Shown: in pieces, positions 23,932 through 33,120 of the stretch
Position numbering within the stretch: position 1 is the first letter of the stretch
Layout: the number at the start of each line of letters is the position of its first letter
Assembly: GCA_023129715.1 (NCBI GenBank)
Contig: JAGMBO010000011.1
Location: 1-45,427, forward strand
Direction of reading: 5' to 3'
Length of the DNA: 45,427 nt
Origin: Candidatus Eiseniibacteriota bacterium
GTDB lineage: Bacteria > Eisenbacteria > RBG-16-71-46 > CAIMUX01 > WJJG01
Translations under genes and position numbers: made by a program
The notes under the pieces: model-generated
Databases searched by the model: none
What the model saw: the letters and a program-made list of their open reading frames with translations, nothing else
Told to the model about the DNA's origin: nothing

Positions 23932-25320
23932 ATGGGGAAACGCGCGACCAGCGATCGACCCTGCCTTGCGCAGCGTGACATGGGACCACTCTGCCTGAGG
24001 TTCCTCTGCCTAGGATTCTTCTGCCTGGGATTCCTCTGCCTGGGCCTCAACGGTCTGATCCTTCCCTGCGCGCTCAGCGCGCCTGCCCATGCCCGCGGTG
24101 AGAGTACCGCGAGACGCGGTGTTGCTCCGGTCGCTCAGTCCAATCCCGCAGAGCCCGCCATCGGTGAGCGGGAGGTTCGACTCGAGCAGCTCTGGCAGGT
24201 CGGCGAGCGGCCCGACGACCCGATCTTCGGCATCATCACCAGTGTTCTGCGCGATGGGGATGGGAACGTCGGTGTACTCGATGTCCAGCAGCATGCATTC
24301 CTGATCTTCGACCAAGAGGGCGGGCTGCTGCGCAGGATCGGCCGGCGGGGCCAGGGACCGGGCGAGTTCGAGCGTGCCAGTGGGATCTGCACACTTCCCG
24401 GAGGTGGCTACGGCGTGGTTCAGCCGATTCCCGGGAAGATCCTGCGCTTCGATGCGCAGGGGTTGCCGTCCGGCTCATCGACGCCCCGGCCCGACAGCCT
24501 GATGACCGCGAGCAGCTTCTTCGTCACACACCAGGCGGCCCCATGCGGCGAGCGGCTTGTCATCTACTGCCTGAGCCAGGCCTTCCGGGAATACCGGACC
24601 TTCGCGCGCGAGACCTTGGCGCTTATCGCTCTAGACGGTACGATCGTCTCGCGCCTGGTCGAAATCGAGAATGAGATCGATCTCGACCGGCGCTACTTCT
24701 TCGATGAGGCGACCACGGGATTGCTGCCCAAACGCTGGATCGTCTCGCCCGAGAATGCCATCTACGCCGCGCCCGCCTTTCACGACTACCTGATCCGCGT
24801 CTTCGACGCCGACGGGCATGAGGTGATGGTCATCACGCGTGCGTACGAGGCGTTCGGGCGCACTGCGGCCGAAAAGGCACGGATCATGTTCCTGCATGCC
24901 GTCAGCGCAGACCAGGGTGAAATCGATGACTTGCACCGGGCCATCGAGCAGCTCTCCATCGGCCCCGGCGGTGTTCTCTGGGTGCTCCCCAGTCGGGGCC
25001 TGTGGCGGCTGCCCGTGGGGACGGTCGGAAGATACGACGTCTACGCGCCCGATGGCGTCTTTCGCGAGCGCGTCACGTTGTTGGGAGATGCCGATCCGAT
25101 GCTCGACGACATCTGGGTGCTGGGGGACCGCGTCATCGTCATCCGCAATGCGAAGGCGGCGCTGGCCGGCCAGCTTGGGGGAATCGGGGGAGACCGCTGG
25201 TCGTTCACGGGGTCGGATGAGTCATCCGCCGTGTCATCCGATGGATCATCGGGGCGCGCTCTCGGACGCGATCCCGAGGAGCCGGTCTCGATCATCTGCT
25301 ACGCGGTACCTGGCCGGTAA
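23932..25320 (+). CDS. Exported six-bladed beta-propeller protein
   Basis: A 462-residue protein with a hydrophobic, cysteine-rich leader and then a beta-propeller of the six-bladed NHL-like type. Typical propeller phrases are FGIITSVLRDGDGNVGVLD, FLIFDQEGGLLRRIGRRGQGPGEFERASG and GKILRFDAQG, with later blades near YLIRVFDADGHE and RYDVYAPDGVF. The GQGPGEF phrase is common in exported 6-bladed propellers of Bacteroidetes-like bacteria. The C terminus is a Ser-rich tail without the FlgD-like module. The start is uncertain: ATGs at 23932 and 23980 are both possible, and neither has a strong ribosome site. The leader contains four pentapeptide repeats encoded by a 15-bp tandem repeat. Confidence 0.65.
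   Translation: MGKRATSDRPCLAQRDMGPLCLRFLCLGFFCLGFLCLGLNGLILPCALSAPAHARGESTARRGVAPVAQSNPAEPAIGEREVRLEQLWQVGERPDDPIFGIITSVLRDGDGNVGVLDVQQHAFLIFDQEGGLLRRIGRRGQGPGEFERASGICTLPGGGYGVVQPIPGKILRFDAQGLPSGSSTPRPDSLMTASSFFVTHQAAPCGERLVIYCLSQAFREYRTFARETLALIALDGTIVSRLVEIENEIDLDRRYFFDEATTGLLPKRWIVSPENAIYAAPAFHDYLIRVFDADGHEVMVITRAYEAFGRTAAEKARIMFLHAVSADQGEIDDLHRAIEQLSIGPGGVLWVLPSRGLWRLPVGTVGRYDVYAPDGVFRERVTLLGDADPMLDDIWVLGDRVIVIRNAKAALAGQLGGIGGDRWSFTGSDESSAVSSDGSSGRALGRDPEEPVSIICYAVPGR
23989..24048 (+). repeat. 15-bp tandem repeat inside a signal-peptide region
   Basis: Four units of 15 nt at 23989, 24004, 24019 and 24034, each close to (C/T)TCTGCCTGGGATTC, encode LCLRF, LCLGF, FCLGF and LCLGL. Gain or loss of units would keep the frame and change the length of the hydrophobic core. 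Confidence 0.85.
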
Positions 25321-25482
25321 GAAGGCTGATGCTCTTGAGCCCGATTCAGTGGTTGATTCCGCTCCACTCATACGCCCTGATCCCCCGCAGATGAGCGTTA
25401 CCAGCCGGAAGCCGGCGACGAACGACTGAGGCATCCGCCGGCGACCGGCAGCGAAGTCAATGCCGCGGGCGGCAGGGTCTGA

Positions 25483-25488
25483 TATACT
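25483..25488 (+). promoter_or_regulatory. Possible -10 box before the alpha/beta hydrolase gene
   Basis: TATACT (5 of 6 consensus positions) lies 122 nt before the ATG at 25611, in the 290-nt gap after the propeller gene. I see no good -35 box at 16-18 nt. The rest of the gap holds nothing recognisable. Confidence 0.3.
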
Positions 25489-25610
25489 CGCTTCCGCGAT
25501 TCCCGGCGCAGGATGCCCTCAGTGTGGGGAGCTCGCTCCGCCGGCACGCAACGGGCATGATCGTGGCACGGCATCTACGCAGCACCGGCACGACACCAGC
25601 GGAGGCGGTC

Positions 25611-27230
25611 ATGGGTGTTTGGGACCGAAGGCAGGGGATCGCGGCGATCGCATTCGGCGTCGTACTCGCCATGGGACTTACCTCGACCTCGATTTCCGCC
25701 GCGTCCGGAGCGACGCATCTCGCCCCCCGCCAGGCGCCGGCGCCGCACGACACCCTCGCCATTACCGCCTCGATCCTCTATCAGGGCACGGCGGGGACCG
25801 GGGAGGCTTATGTCTATCTCGCTGATTCCCACGCCGCCTTGACCAACCCGGTTCTGGTGATCGAAGGATTCGACATCGACAACAGCATGGGCTGGGAGGA
25901 GCTCTACACGCTGCTCAACCGCGAGGGACTGATCGAGACGATCCGTGCCTACGGCTTCGATGCGGTGGTGCTCAACTTCACCGACGGCGTCGACTACATC
26001 CAGCGCAACGCCTTCGTGATCGTCGAGTTGATCGAGCAGGTCAATGCGCTGATTTTTCCCGGCACCGATATCGCCCTCATGGGAGCGAGCATGGGCGGGC
26101 TGGCGGGACGCTACGCGCTGGCCTACATGGAGACCCAGGGCCTCGAGCACAACACACGCACCTTCATTTCATTCGACGGCCCGCAGAAGGGGGCCAACAT
26201 CCCGCTCGGCATCCAGTATTGGGTCGCCTTCTTCGCCCCCTACTCCGACGATGCCGCCGTGCTACTGGCGGGGCTCGATTCCCCCGCCGGGCGCCAGATG
26301 CTCGTCTACCACCACACCGATCCGCCCACGGCGATGCCGACCACGGATCCCCTGCGCGCGGAGCTGTTGGCCGACCTGGCCGCGGTGGGGGAGTATCCGC
26401 TCGACTGCCGCAAGGTCGCCGTTGCCAATGGGAGTGGCATGGGACAAGGGCAGGGGTTCTCGCCGGGAGATCAGATCATCCAATGGGAGTATGAGGGCTT
26501 CCTGGTCGACGTGATCGGCAACGTCTGGGCGCTGCCCGATGCCGGCGAGCAGCTCATCTTCCACGGGTTGATGGACCCGATCCTGCTTCCCGCCGATGAA
26601 CTGATGGTCACGGTGAGCGGAACCGGGCCCTACGACACCGCCCCGGGGGGCTGGCGGGCGAGCATGGCTCAGATGGATTCGACCGAGGCGCCCTACGGCG
26701 ACATCATCGCTCTCTATCCGAACCACTGCTACATGCCGACGATCAGTTCGCTGGCCCTCGATACCGATGATCTCTTCTACGACATTGCCGGCGATCCCGA
26801 TCTGCTCTCCCACACCTACTTTGATGCCGTCTACTTCCCGGCCGAGAATCAGGAGCATGTCCTGGTAACGCCAGAGAATGCGGACTGGTTGCTCAGTGAG
26901 ATCCTGTGGGGAACCAGCGCGGGGATCGTCGCCGCCGATCACTGGATGTGCAGGACGCCGGTCATTCGCGCCATCCACCCCAACCCGGCCCGCGGCGCCG
27001 TGCAGATCCACCTGTCTCTACCGCAACCGGGGCACGCACATCTGAGTGTCTACGACATCGCCGGCCGCATGGTCGCCGAGGTCGCGGAGACCTACCGGCC
27101 GGCCGGGGACCATCGGCTCACGTGGGACGGCACCGACGCGCAGGGGCGGCAGGTTGGGGTGGGTGTCTATCTCTGCCGCCTGCGCGTGCATGATCGGGTG
27201 ACGACGAGGCCGGTGATCGTGGTTCGCTGA
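25611..27230 (+). CDS. Secreted alpha/beta hydrolase (lipase/esterase-like) with FlgD-like tail
   Basis: A 539-residue exported hydrolase. The ATG at 25611 follows GGAGG by 5 nt and opens a signal peptide (IAAIAFGVVLAMGLTSTSIS). The hydrolase domain starts with NPVLVIEGFDIDN (strand and oxyanion region) and carries the nucleophile elbow GASMGG with Ser160. FDGPQKGANIPLG nearby recalls the PGAP1/DUF676 lipase group, where DSPHxG-like motifs follow the elbow. Acid and histidine candidates lie further on (LYPNHCYMPT). The last about 85 residues are the FlgD-like module (IHPNPARGAVQIHL, WDGTDAQGRQVGVGVYLCRL). It is probably a surface or extracellular esterase; the substrate is unknown. Confidence 0.78.
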   Translation: MGVWDRRQGIAAIAFGVVLAMGLTSTSISAASGATHLAPRQAPAPHDTLAITASILYQGTAGTGEAYVYLADSHAALTNPVLVIEGFDIDNSMGWEELYTLLNREGLIETIRAYGFDAVVLNFTDGVDYIQRNAFVIVELIEQVNALIFPGTDIALMGASMGGLAGRYALAYMETQGLEHNTRTFISFDGPQKGANIPLGIQYWVAFFAPYSDDAAVLLAGLDSPAGRQMLVYHHTDPPTAMPTTDPLRAELLADLAAVGEYPLDCRKVAVANGSGMGQGQGFSPGDQIIQWEYEGFLVDVIGNVWALPDAGEQLIFHGLMDPILLPADELMVTVSGTGPYDTAPGGWRASMAQMDSTEAPYGDIIALYPNHCYMPTISSLALDTDDLFYDIAGDPDLLSHTYFDAVYFPAENQEHVLVTPENADWLLSEILWGTSAGIVAADHWMCRTPVIRAIHPNPARGAVQIHLSLPQPGHAHLSVYDIAGRMVAEVAETYRPAGDHRLTWDGTDAQGRQVGVGVYLCRLRVHDRVTTRPVIVVR

Positions 27231-27325
27231 TATGGAACGACCTTCTCAGGGGCCTTGTTCCTACGACCAACATGGCCCGGGCAACCCTCTCTCTTGCTGT
27301 ATGTGTTTGTCTTCCGGCCGGTGGC

Positions 27326-27363
27326 GGCCGATCCGCCGCGCGCATCTACGCGGCGAATCGGCC
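27326..27363. terminator. Hairpin between convergent genes
   Basis: GGCCGATCCGCCGCG (27326-27340) pairs with CGCGGCGAATCGGCC (27349-27363): 14 of 15 positions with an 8-nt loop. It lies between the hydrolase stop at 27230 and the opposing stop at 27377, the right place for a shared terminator. Neither side has a clear T-run. Confidence 0.5.
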
Positions 27364-27376
27364 CCGGGACTCGTGA

Positions 27377-30300
27377 TCACTTGACCACCGTCATGCGCTT
27401 CGAGACATCTTCCCCGCCCACGCTCAGGCGATAGAAGTAGATGCCGGTCGCCACCGGCTGCCTGTGCTGATCGCGTCCACTCCAGAGTGCGTCGTAGACG
27501 CCCGCGGACTGGTCTTCATTGATCAGTGTGCGCACAACGCGGCCGGCTGCATCGTAAACCTTCAGCACAACACGCGATCCGGATGCATGCTCGGGGATCC
27601 CATAGGCGATCCGTGTGGCATGGGCGAACGGATTGGGCACGTTGGTCCTCAGGTAGAGCTGGGTGGGCAGCGCCGCGGCGGAGAGCTCCTCCGCGTCGAC
27701 GCCCGACTGACCCGGATCGCACGTGGCCCGGTTGACCGTGTGCGTGGTCGTTCCCGCGTAACTGTCGAGCACGCTGCCGGGGCAACCCTCGAATTCGATC
27801 TGGTAGGTGATATCGAAGAAGCTGTCGACATTGAAGTCGCCGCTGGGCGCTTCGACAAGAAGCGTCTGGCCCGGGCAGGGGAGTCCGAAGTCCGATCCCG
27901 CCCGAATGCGCAGCGTGCAGAAGTCGGGGTCGCCGAAGAGCTCACCGTCCAGACGGTAGACCACCTGATCGAACATTTGCGCAGGATCCCCCGGCGTGCG
28001 CGGGCCGATGTGGATCTCGCCGTCGACCGCCATATAGATGTGCCGGTTGAATCCGGTGAGGTCCCCCTGGCCGGTGACCGTCCAATCGAAGACCGCGTCG
28101 AACGTGCAGATCTCTCCGCCCAATGTGCCTCCCGGAACGTTGACGACATTGGTGAAGCTGGTCCAGGGACCGCTGAGCTCGATCCAGGTGCCGGGCGGTA
28201 AGCCGTCGATGATCATCATCGGATCATTCCGATCCTCATAGGGGCAATCGGCGGGGAAGTCGACGGTTCCGGTGCCGTTGTCGGGCGCCAGACAGCAGGG
28301 CTCGCCCCAGACCGTCATCTGTCCCGCGTTCTCGACCTGATAGCCGTTCTCGCTGCCATCCTCGCCGAGGGCGCCGGTGGCCTTATCGGCATAGGTCCAG
28401 CTCACTCCGGCATCCCCTGAGAAGCGGTAGGCGTAGTCATACTCGCCCGGGGTTGCGGGCGTGAACATCGTCGCCATGTACTCATCGTTGTTCGGCTCGG
28501 AGGCGTCATTCCAGGCCGGGTTGGGAGCCGCGTCGAACCAGGTCCAGGCGGCCGGATCGACTGAGGGGTCGGTGCCGTCGGCGCCATAGCCCACCTGGCC
28601 AAGCACCACACCCGGGACTGGGTCTGTCACCGAGCTGCGGTCGGTCACCCCGGCGATGTAGAGGTGTCCGTAAACGGTGACCGGCTGGCTGGGGAAGTTC
28701 TCGATCGTCAGCGGCCACTGCAGGCGGCACCAGTCGACGTCGTAGCGCTCGCAGGTGAACCGGGTGACCGAGTCTTCCGTCGTCCCCGCGTAGGCGTCGA
28801 GCTGGCTGCCCGGGCACCCCTCGAACTCGATCTCGTAGGTGATGTCGAAGAAGCTGTCGACGGCGAAGTCGCCGCTGGGCAGTTGGGTCAGGGTCGTGTA
28901 GCCGGGGCTCGGCAGCCCGTGGTCACTGCCGGCGGTGACCCGGAAGGTACAGAAGTCGGGATCGCCGAATAGCTCTCCCGTCATGTCGACCAACTTCGTC
29001 GCGAAGCTCTGGACGGGATCGCCGGGCGTGCGCGGGGCGATGTGCACCTCACACTCGATGGACACGGAGAGGTGGCGATTGAAGCCCGTCAGAGAGCCCG
29101 TGCCGGTGACGGTGAGGTCGAGGGAGGCATCGAAGGTGCAGATCTCGCCGCCGAGACTGCCTCCCGGGGTGTTGACCACATTGAAGATGTCGGTGATCGG
29201 CCCGGAGAGTTCGATCGTCGTGCCCGGCGGCAGCCCGTTGATGATCATCATCGGCTCGGCCGGGTTGGCGTGCGGGCAGTCGGGCGGGTAGTCGATCGTG
29301 CCGCTGCCGTTGTCGGCGCCCACGCAGCAGGGCGGAGCGATCACCGTCATCTTGCCGGCGTTCTCCACCTGATAGCCGTTCTCACTGCCATCCTCGCCCG
29401 GCAGGCCGGTGTCTTTGTCGGCGTAGGTCCAGGCTCCGCCGCCACTGAACCGGTAGGCGTAGTCGTAGTCGCCCGGCGTGCTCGGCGTCAGAATCGTCGC
29501 CATATACTCGTCATTGCCCGGTTCTCCGGCATCGTTCCAGCCCGGATTGGGTGTGGCATCGAACCAGACCCAGCCAGTGCTCATGTTGGGATCGCTGTCG
29601 GGCGGACCGTAGCCGATCTGGGGTAGGACCGTTCCGGGGACCGGATCATTGCCCGAGGACTGATTGGTGAGGCCATCGATGAAGAGGTGGCCATAGATGG
29701 TCACGGCGGTCTCGGGATCTTCCTCGATCACGAGGGGCCACTGCAGGCGGCACCAGTCGACCGTGTACGTTGTCGGCGGCTCGCACGTGTAGGGGCGTAC
29801 ATGGTCCTGCGTCGTTCCCATGTAGCTGTCGAGCACGCTGCCCGGGCAGCCCTCGAACTCGATCTCATAGGTGATGTCGAAGAAGCTGTCGACGGCGAAG
29901 TCGCCGCTCGGCAGCTCGGTCAGGGTCGTTGTGCCGAACGGGCAGGGGAGACCGTTGGCTTCGCCGGCCTGGATCCGCAGCTCGCAGAAATCGGGGTCGC
30001 CGAACAGCTCGCCCTGCAGCGAGTAGAGGCGCGTCTGGAAGAGCTGGACCGGATCGCCCGGATTGCGCGGCCCGATGTGGATCTCGCCGGTGACCGGTAT
30101 CCAGATGTGACGATTGAAGCCCGTCAGATCACCCTGTCCGACGACCGCCCAGCCGAAAGCGGCCTGGAAGGTGCAGACCTCGCCGCCGAGCGTGCCCCCG
30201 GGGGTATTGACGACATTGATGAATTCGGTCAGTGGTCCCCGCAGTTCGATCCAGGTGCCGGGCGGTAGTCCATCGATGATCATCATCGGATCGTCCGGGT

Positions 30301-31468
30301 CTTCGAAGGGACAGTCGGGTGGGTAATCGATCGTTCCGGCGCCGTTGTCGGGCGCGATGCAGCAGGGTTCCTCGGTGACCGTCATCTGTCCCGCGTTCTC
30401 GACCTGATAGCCGTTCTCGCTGCCATCCTCGCCCGGGATCCCGGTGTCCTTGTCGGCATAGGTCCAGGTCATGCCTCCGTCGCCCGAGAAGCGGAAGGCG
30501 TAGTCGTAGGCGCCGGGGGTGGCGGGAGTGGTGAGATCACCCATGTACTCGTCATTGCCCGGCTCGAAGGTGTCGATCCATCCGGGATTGGGGATGGCAC
30601 CCACCCAGGTCCAGCTCGGGTCGCTCGACGGATCCGTGCCGTCAGCGCCATACCCGACCTGCCCCAGCACCGTGCCGGGGATCGGGTCGTTGCCCGAGGT
30701 CTGATCGGTGAGCCCCGCGATGTAGAGCCGTCCATAGACGGTCACCGGGGTGCCCGGGTATTCCTCGATCGTGTGCGGCCACTGCAGGCGGCACCAGTCG
30801 ATGGTGTAGGTTGCCTGAGTGAACTTGAGGGCCGTACCGACTGTGATACCGGCGAACCCCTCGAGCGGAGATCCGGGGCAACCCAGGAACTCGATCTGGT
30901 AGGTGATGTCGAAGAAACTGTCGACGGCGAAGTCTCCGCTGGGAAGCTGGGTCAGGGTTGTCTCGCCGGGACCTGGCAGGCCGTAGTCGCTTCCGGCGAC
31001 GATGCGCAAGACACAGAAATCGGGATCGCCGAAGAGCTCTCCGGTGAGGCGGTAGAGATCGGCCGGGAAGCTCTGAATCGGGTCGCCCGGATTGCGCGGC
31101 CCGATGTGCATCTCTCCCTCGACCGGCACGATGAGGTAGCGGTGAAAGCCCGTGAGGTCGCCGGTGCCGATGGCTTCCCACTCGAAGAAGGCGTTGAAGG
31201 TGCAGATCTCTCCTCCCAGGCTCCCCCCGGGTACATTGACAACGTTGTGGAAGTTGGTCAGCGGACCATGGAGCTCGATCGTCGTTCCTGGTGGCAGCCC
31301 ATCGATGAGCATCATCGGATCGGCGGGGTGGTCGTAGGGGCAGTTGGGGGGGAAGTCGATCGTGCCGGTTCCATTGTCAGGGGCGATACAGGGCTCGGCC
31401 CAGGCGACACCCAGGCAGAGGATCCCGCTCGCCGCGATGATTCCGAGAAGATGGACCAGCGATCTCAT
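27377..31468 (-). CDS. Large secreted repeat protein with FlgD-like tail
   Basis: A 1363-residue exported protein. The ATG at 31468 has GGAGG 8 nt upstream and starts a signal peptide (LVHLLGIIAASGILCLGVAWA). The mature protein is three full repeats of about 345 residues and a fourth shortened one. Each begins C-(I/L/V)-x-x-DNGxGT(I/V)D, then DPMM-type and DGLPPGT segments, an EIHIGPR(N/T)PGDP motif, and GDFAVDSFFDITY-x-IEF. The second half, missing in unit 4, has DWCRLQWP, VTVYG-x-LYI and GNDEYM, and ends with TWTYADKDTG. It resembles beta-sandwich modules of unknown role in secreted proteins. The FlgD-like module closes the chain (WSGRDQHRQPVATGIYFYRL). No catalytic motif is visible; a surface-layer, adhesion or binding role is inference. 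Confidence 0.8.
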   Translation of the reverse strand: MRSLVHLLGIIAASGILCLGVAWAEPCIAPDNGTGTIDFPPNCPYDHPADPMMLIDGLPPGTTIELHGPLTNFHNVVNVPGGSLGGEICTFNAFFEWEAIGTGDLTGFHRYLIVPVEGEMHIGPRNPGDPIQSFPADLYRLTGELFGDPDFCVLRIVAGSDYGLPGPGETTLTQLPSGDFAVDSFFDITYQIEFLGCPGSPLEGFAGITVGTALKFTQATYTIDWCRLQWPHTIEEYPGTPVTVYGRLYIAGLTDQTSGNDPIPGTVLGQVGYGADGTDPSSDPSWTWVGAIPNPGWIDTFEPGNDEYMGDLTTPATPGAYDYAFRFSGDGGMTWTYADKDTGIPGEDGSENGYQVENAGQMTVTEEPCCIAPDNGAGTIDYPPDCPFEDPDDPMMIIDGLPPGTWIELRGPLTEFINVVNTPGGTLGGEVCTFQAAFGWAVVGQGDLTGFNRHIWIPVTGEIHIGPRNPGDPVQLFQTRLYSLQGELFGDPDFCELRIQAGEANGLPCPFGTTTLTELPSGDFAVDSFFDITYEIEFEGCPGSVLDSYMGTTQDHVRPYTCEPPTTYTVDWCRLQWPLVIEEDPETAVTIYGHLFIDGLTNQSSGNDPVPGTVLPQIGYGPPDSDPNMSTGWVWFDATPNPGWNDAGEPGNDEYMATILTPSTPGDYDYAYRFSGGGAWTYADKDTGLPGEDGSENGYQVENAGKMTVIAPPCCVGADNGSGTIDYPPDCPHANPAEPMMIINGLPPGTTIELSGPITDIFNVVNTPGGSLGGEICTFDASLDLTVTGTGSLTGFNRHLSVSIECEVHIAPRTPGDPVQSFATKLVDMTGELFGDPDFCTFRVTAGSDHGLPSPGYTTLTQLPSGDFAVDSFFDITYEIEFEGCPGSQLDAYAGTTEDSVTRFTCERYDVDWCRLQWPLTIENFPSQPVTVYGHLYIAGVTDRSSVTDPVPGVVLGQVGYGADGTDPSVDPAAWTWFDAAPNPAWNDASEPNNDEYMATMFTPATPGEYDYAYRFSGDAGVSWTYADKATGALGEDGSENGYQVENAGQMTVWGEPCCLAPDNGTGTVDFPADCPYEDRNDPMMIIDGLPPGTWIELSGPWTSFTNVVNVPGGTLGGEICTFDAVFDWTVTGQGDLTGFNRHIYMAVDGEIHIGPRTPGDPAQMFDQVVYRLDGELFGDPDFCTLRIRAGSDFGLPCPGQTLLVEAPSGDFNVDSFFDITYQIEFEGCPGSVLDSYAGTTTHTVNRATCDPGQSGVDAEELSAAALPTQLYLRTNVPNPFAHATRIAYGIPEHASGSRVVLKVYDAAGRVVRTLINEDQSAGVYDALWSGRDQHRQPVATGIYFYRLSVGGEDVSKRMTVVK
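27720..31393 (-). repeat. Intragenic repeats of about 1.03 kb (three and a half copies)
   Basis: Unit boundaries, judged from the C-x-x-DNG motif, lie near 31393, 30362, 29329 and 28295 (reading leftward). Blocks such as the one coding GDFAVDSFFDITY recur with few base changes, so the array arose by internal duplication. The last unit ends after its first half. Confidence 0.8.
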
Positions 31469-31551
31469 GGTGCGGTCCTCCCATGGTGAGACGAAACCCG
31501 GGATGGGGTTGCCCGCACGGCAGGCAACCTTGGGCACACTGATACCCCACT

Positions 31552-31557
31552 ATTGTA
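31552..31557 (-). promoter_or_regulatory. Possible -10 box of the repeat-protein gene
   Basis: On the minus strand TACAAT (5 of 6) lies 83 nt before the ATG at 31468. The hexamer 17 nt upstream, TGGAAC, is a poor -35 and belongs to the first copy of the 42-nt direct repeat, so activation through the repeat is conceivable. Confidence 0.35.
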
Positions 31558-31560
31558 CCA

Positions 31561-31652
31561 TTTCGTGCAACTCAGTTCCATCGCGCAGGCGGCGGCCGGA
31601 GCGGATGCTGTTTCGTGCAACTCAGTTCCATCGCGCGGGCGGCGGCCGGAGC
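31561..31652. repeat. Direct repeat of 42 nt with 50-nt period in a divergent promoter region
   Basis: Copies at 31561-31602 and 31611-31652 begin TTTCGTGCAACTCAGTTCC and differ at a single base (A or G at 31587 or 31637). An 8-nt spacer separates them. They sit between the repeat-protein start (31468, minus) and the efflux-operon start (31759, plus). The period is near five helical turns, so a protein bound to both copies would face the same side of the DNA. Confidence 0.85.
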
Positions 31653-31690
31653 CGCTCTCAAGCTGGGGGGGGCGCGGGGAACCTGCCGGC

Positions 31691-31720
31691 TCGCCAACCA
31701 CGGCGCGCGTCATGTATCAT
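31691..31720 (+). promoter_or_regulatory. Possible promoter of the efflux operon
   Basis: TCGCCA (31691-31696, 4 of 6) and TATCAT (31715-31720, 5 of 6) are separated by 18 nt and lie about 40 nt before the ATG of the adaptor gene. Confidence 0.4.
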
Positions 31721-31758
31721 CAGCCTCTTGATCAGCGACCTTGGCGACAGGAGGCCCG

Positions 31759-33120
31759 ATGGGATTGATGACGATGGCTGTCCAGGCACGATCGCGAATC
31801 CCCGCCTGCCTTGGGGGATCGGCCCTCTGGATCGCTGCGCTCGTGGCGGCAATGATCACACTGCCATGTCTCCAGGGCTGTGGCGGCGGGGATGACCAGG
31901 CCGAGCGTTCCGGGCCCGCGGGCGCGGGCGCGGGCGCGCACGCGCACGGTTCCCAGGCTCAGGCGACTGGCACCCAGCAAGTCGCTTCTGCCCCCCAGGG
32001 CGTTCCCGCCCGACCCGGCAGTGTCCAGGCAGGCCAGGCGCCGCGTCACGGTGGGCGGCGCCCAGGAGGCAGGGGTGGCGCGCCCGGTGTCCAGCCGGGC
32101 GGTCCCGGCGCCCAGCCCGGCGCGGGCCATCCTCAGCAGCTCCCGGCCGTCCCGGTCGCCGTCGAAGTCGCCCGCCAGGGGAACATCGCCAGCTATTACA
32201 GCAGCACGGCGACCCTCGAACCGCAGAAGCAGGCGGGTGTGCTTGCCCGCGTCGCAGGCCTGGTGGTGACCCTGGAGGCCGAAGAGGGCGACTGGGTGGA
32301 AGTAGGAGCGACGCTGCTGACGATCGAAGATGCCGAGTATCGTCATCGCCTGAAGCAGACGGCAGCCGAGGCGGACTTGCAGCAGGCCCGTTCCGAGCGC
32401 CTGAAGCAGATGTTCGCCAACGACCTCGCCTCCGCCGAGGAGTATGAGACCGCCCGCACCGACCTTCAGGCTGCCGAGGCGACCCGCGATCTCGCCGCCC
32501 TGGAGCTTTCCTATGCCCGGGTCGCCGCACCCTTCGCCGGCACGGTGGTCGCCCGCCTGGTCGATCCGGGGCAGATGGTCAATGTGGGCACCGAGCTCTT
32601 CACGCTCGCCGATACGCGTCCGCTGCTCGCCCGCGTGCATGTACCGGCCAAGGAATTCCGCCAGATCCACACTTCACAGCCGGTCGAGTTGACCCTCGAT
32701 TCAACCGACGACGTGCTTCAGGGAACGATCACCTTGATCAGCCCGGTTATCGATCCGACCAGCGGCACGATCAAGGTTACTGTCGAGATCACCGACTACC
32801 CGGCCGGAATCCGTGCCGGAGACTTCGCCACGGTGCGCATTGTCACCGCCCGCCACGACGAGGCGCTGTTGGTGCCGAAGATCGCCGTTTTCAGTGACGG
32901 GGGTGAACAGATCGCCTACGTCGTTTCCGGCGCGCGTGCCGTGCGCTGCCTGGTGGAGACCGGCTTCCAGGGCGAGGGGCGCATCGAGATCCTCGCCGGA
33001 CTCGCTCCGGGCGACTCGGTCGTTGTCCAGGGCCAGCGCTCTCTCGAGGATGGCCAGCCCATCCGCATCGCGCCGGCGTTGGGATCGGCCGGCATCTCCT
33101 CGGCCGGGGAAGGCTCCTGA
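31759..33120 (+). CDS. Periplasmic adaptor lipoprotein (membrane fusion protein) of an RND efflux system
   Basis: A 453-residue HlyD/AcrA-type adaptor. The ATG at 31759 has GGAGG 4 nt upstream. A signal peptide ends in a likely lipobox LQGC (Cys41), which would anchor the protein to a membrane. Residues 42-130 are an unusual low-complexity Gly/Ala/Pro/Gln/His linker. Then come the barrel-sandwich (lipoyl-like) halves (LARVAGLVVTLEAEEGDWV and YARVAAPFAGTVVARLVDPG) around a short alpha-hairpin, the beta-barrel and the membrane-proximal domain (GLAPGDSVVVQGQRSL). The stop codon overlaps the next ATG by 1 nt, so adaptor and pump are coupled. It would join inner-membrane pumps to an outer-membrane channel that is not encoded here. 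Confidence 0.88.
   Translation: MGLMTMAVQARSRIPACLGGSALWIAALVAAMITLPCLQGCGGGDDQAERSGPAGAGAGAHAHGSQAQATGTQQVASAPQGVPARPGSVQAGQAPRHGGRRPGGRGGAPGVQPGGPGAQPGAGHPQQLPAVPVAVEVARQGNIASYYSSTATLEPQKQAGVLARVAGLVVTLEAEEGDWVEVGATLLTIEDAEYRHRLKQTAAEADLQQARSERLKQMFANDLASAEEYETARTDLQAAEATRDLAALELSYARVAAPFAGTVVARLVDPGQMVNVGTELFTLADTRPLLARVHVPAKEFRQIHTSQPVELTLDSTDDVLQGTITLISPVIDPTSGTIKVTVEITDYPAGIRAGDFATVRIVTARHDEALLVPKIAVFSDGGEQIAYVVSGARAVRCLVETGFQGEGRIEILAGLAPGDSVVVQGQRSLEDGQPIRIAPALGSAGISSAGEGS

Noticed and set aside
31561-31652. CRISPR array
   Set aside because: Only two copies with an 8-nt spacer and no cas gene; the spacing does not fit repeat-spacer units.
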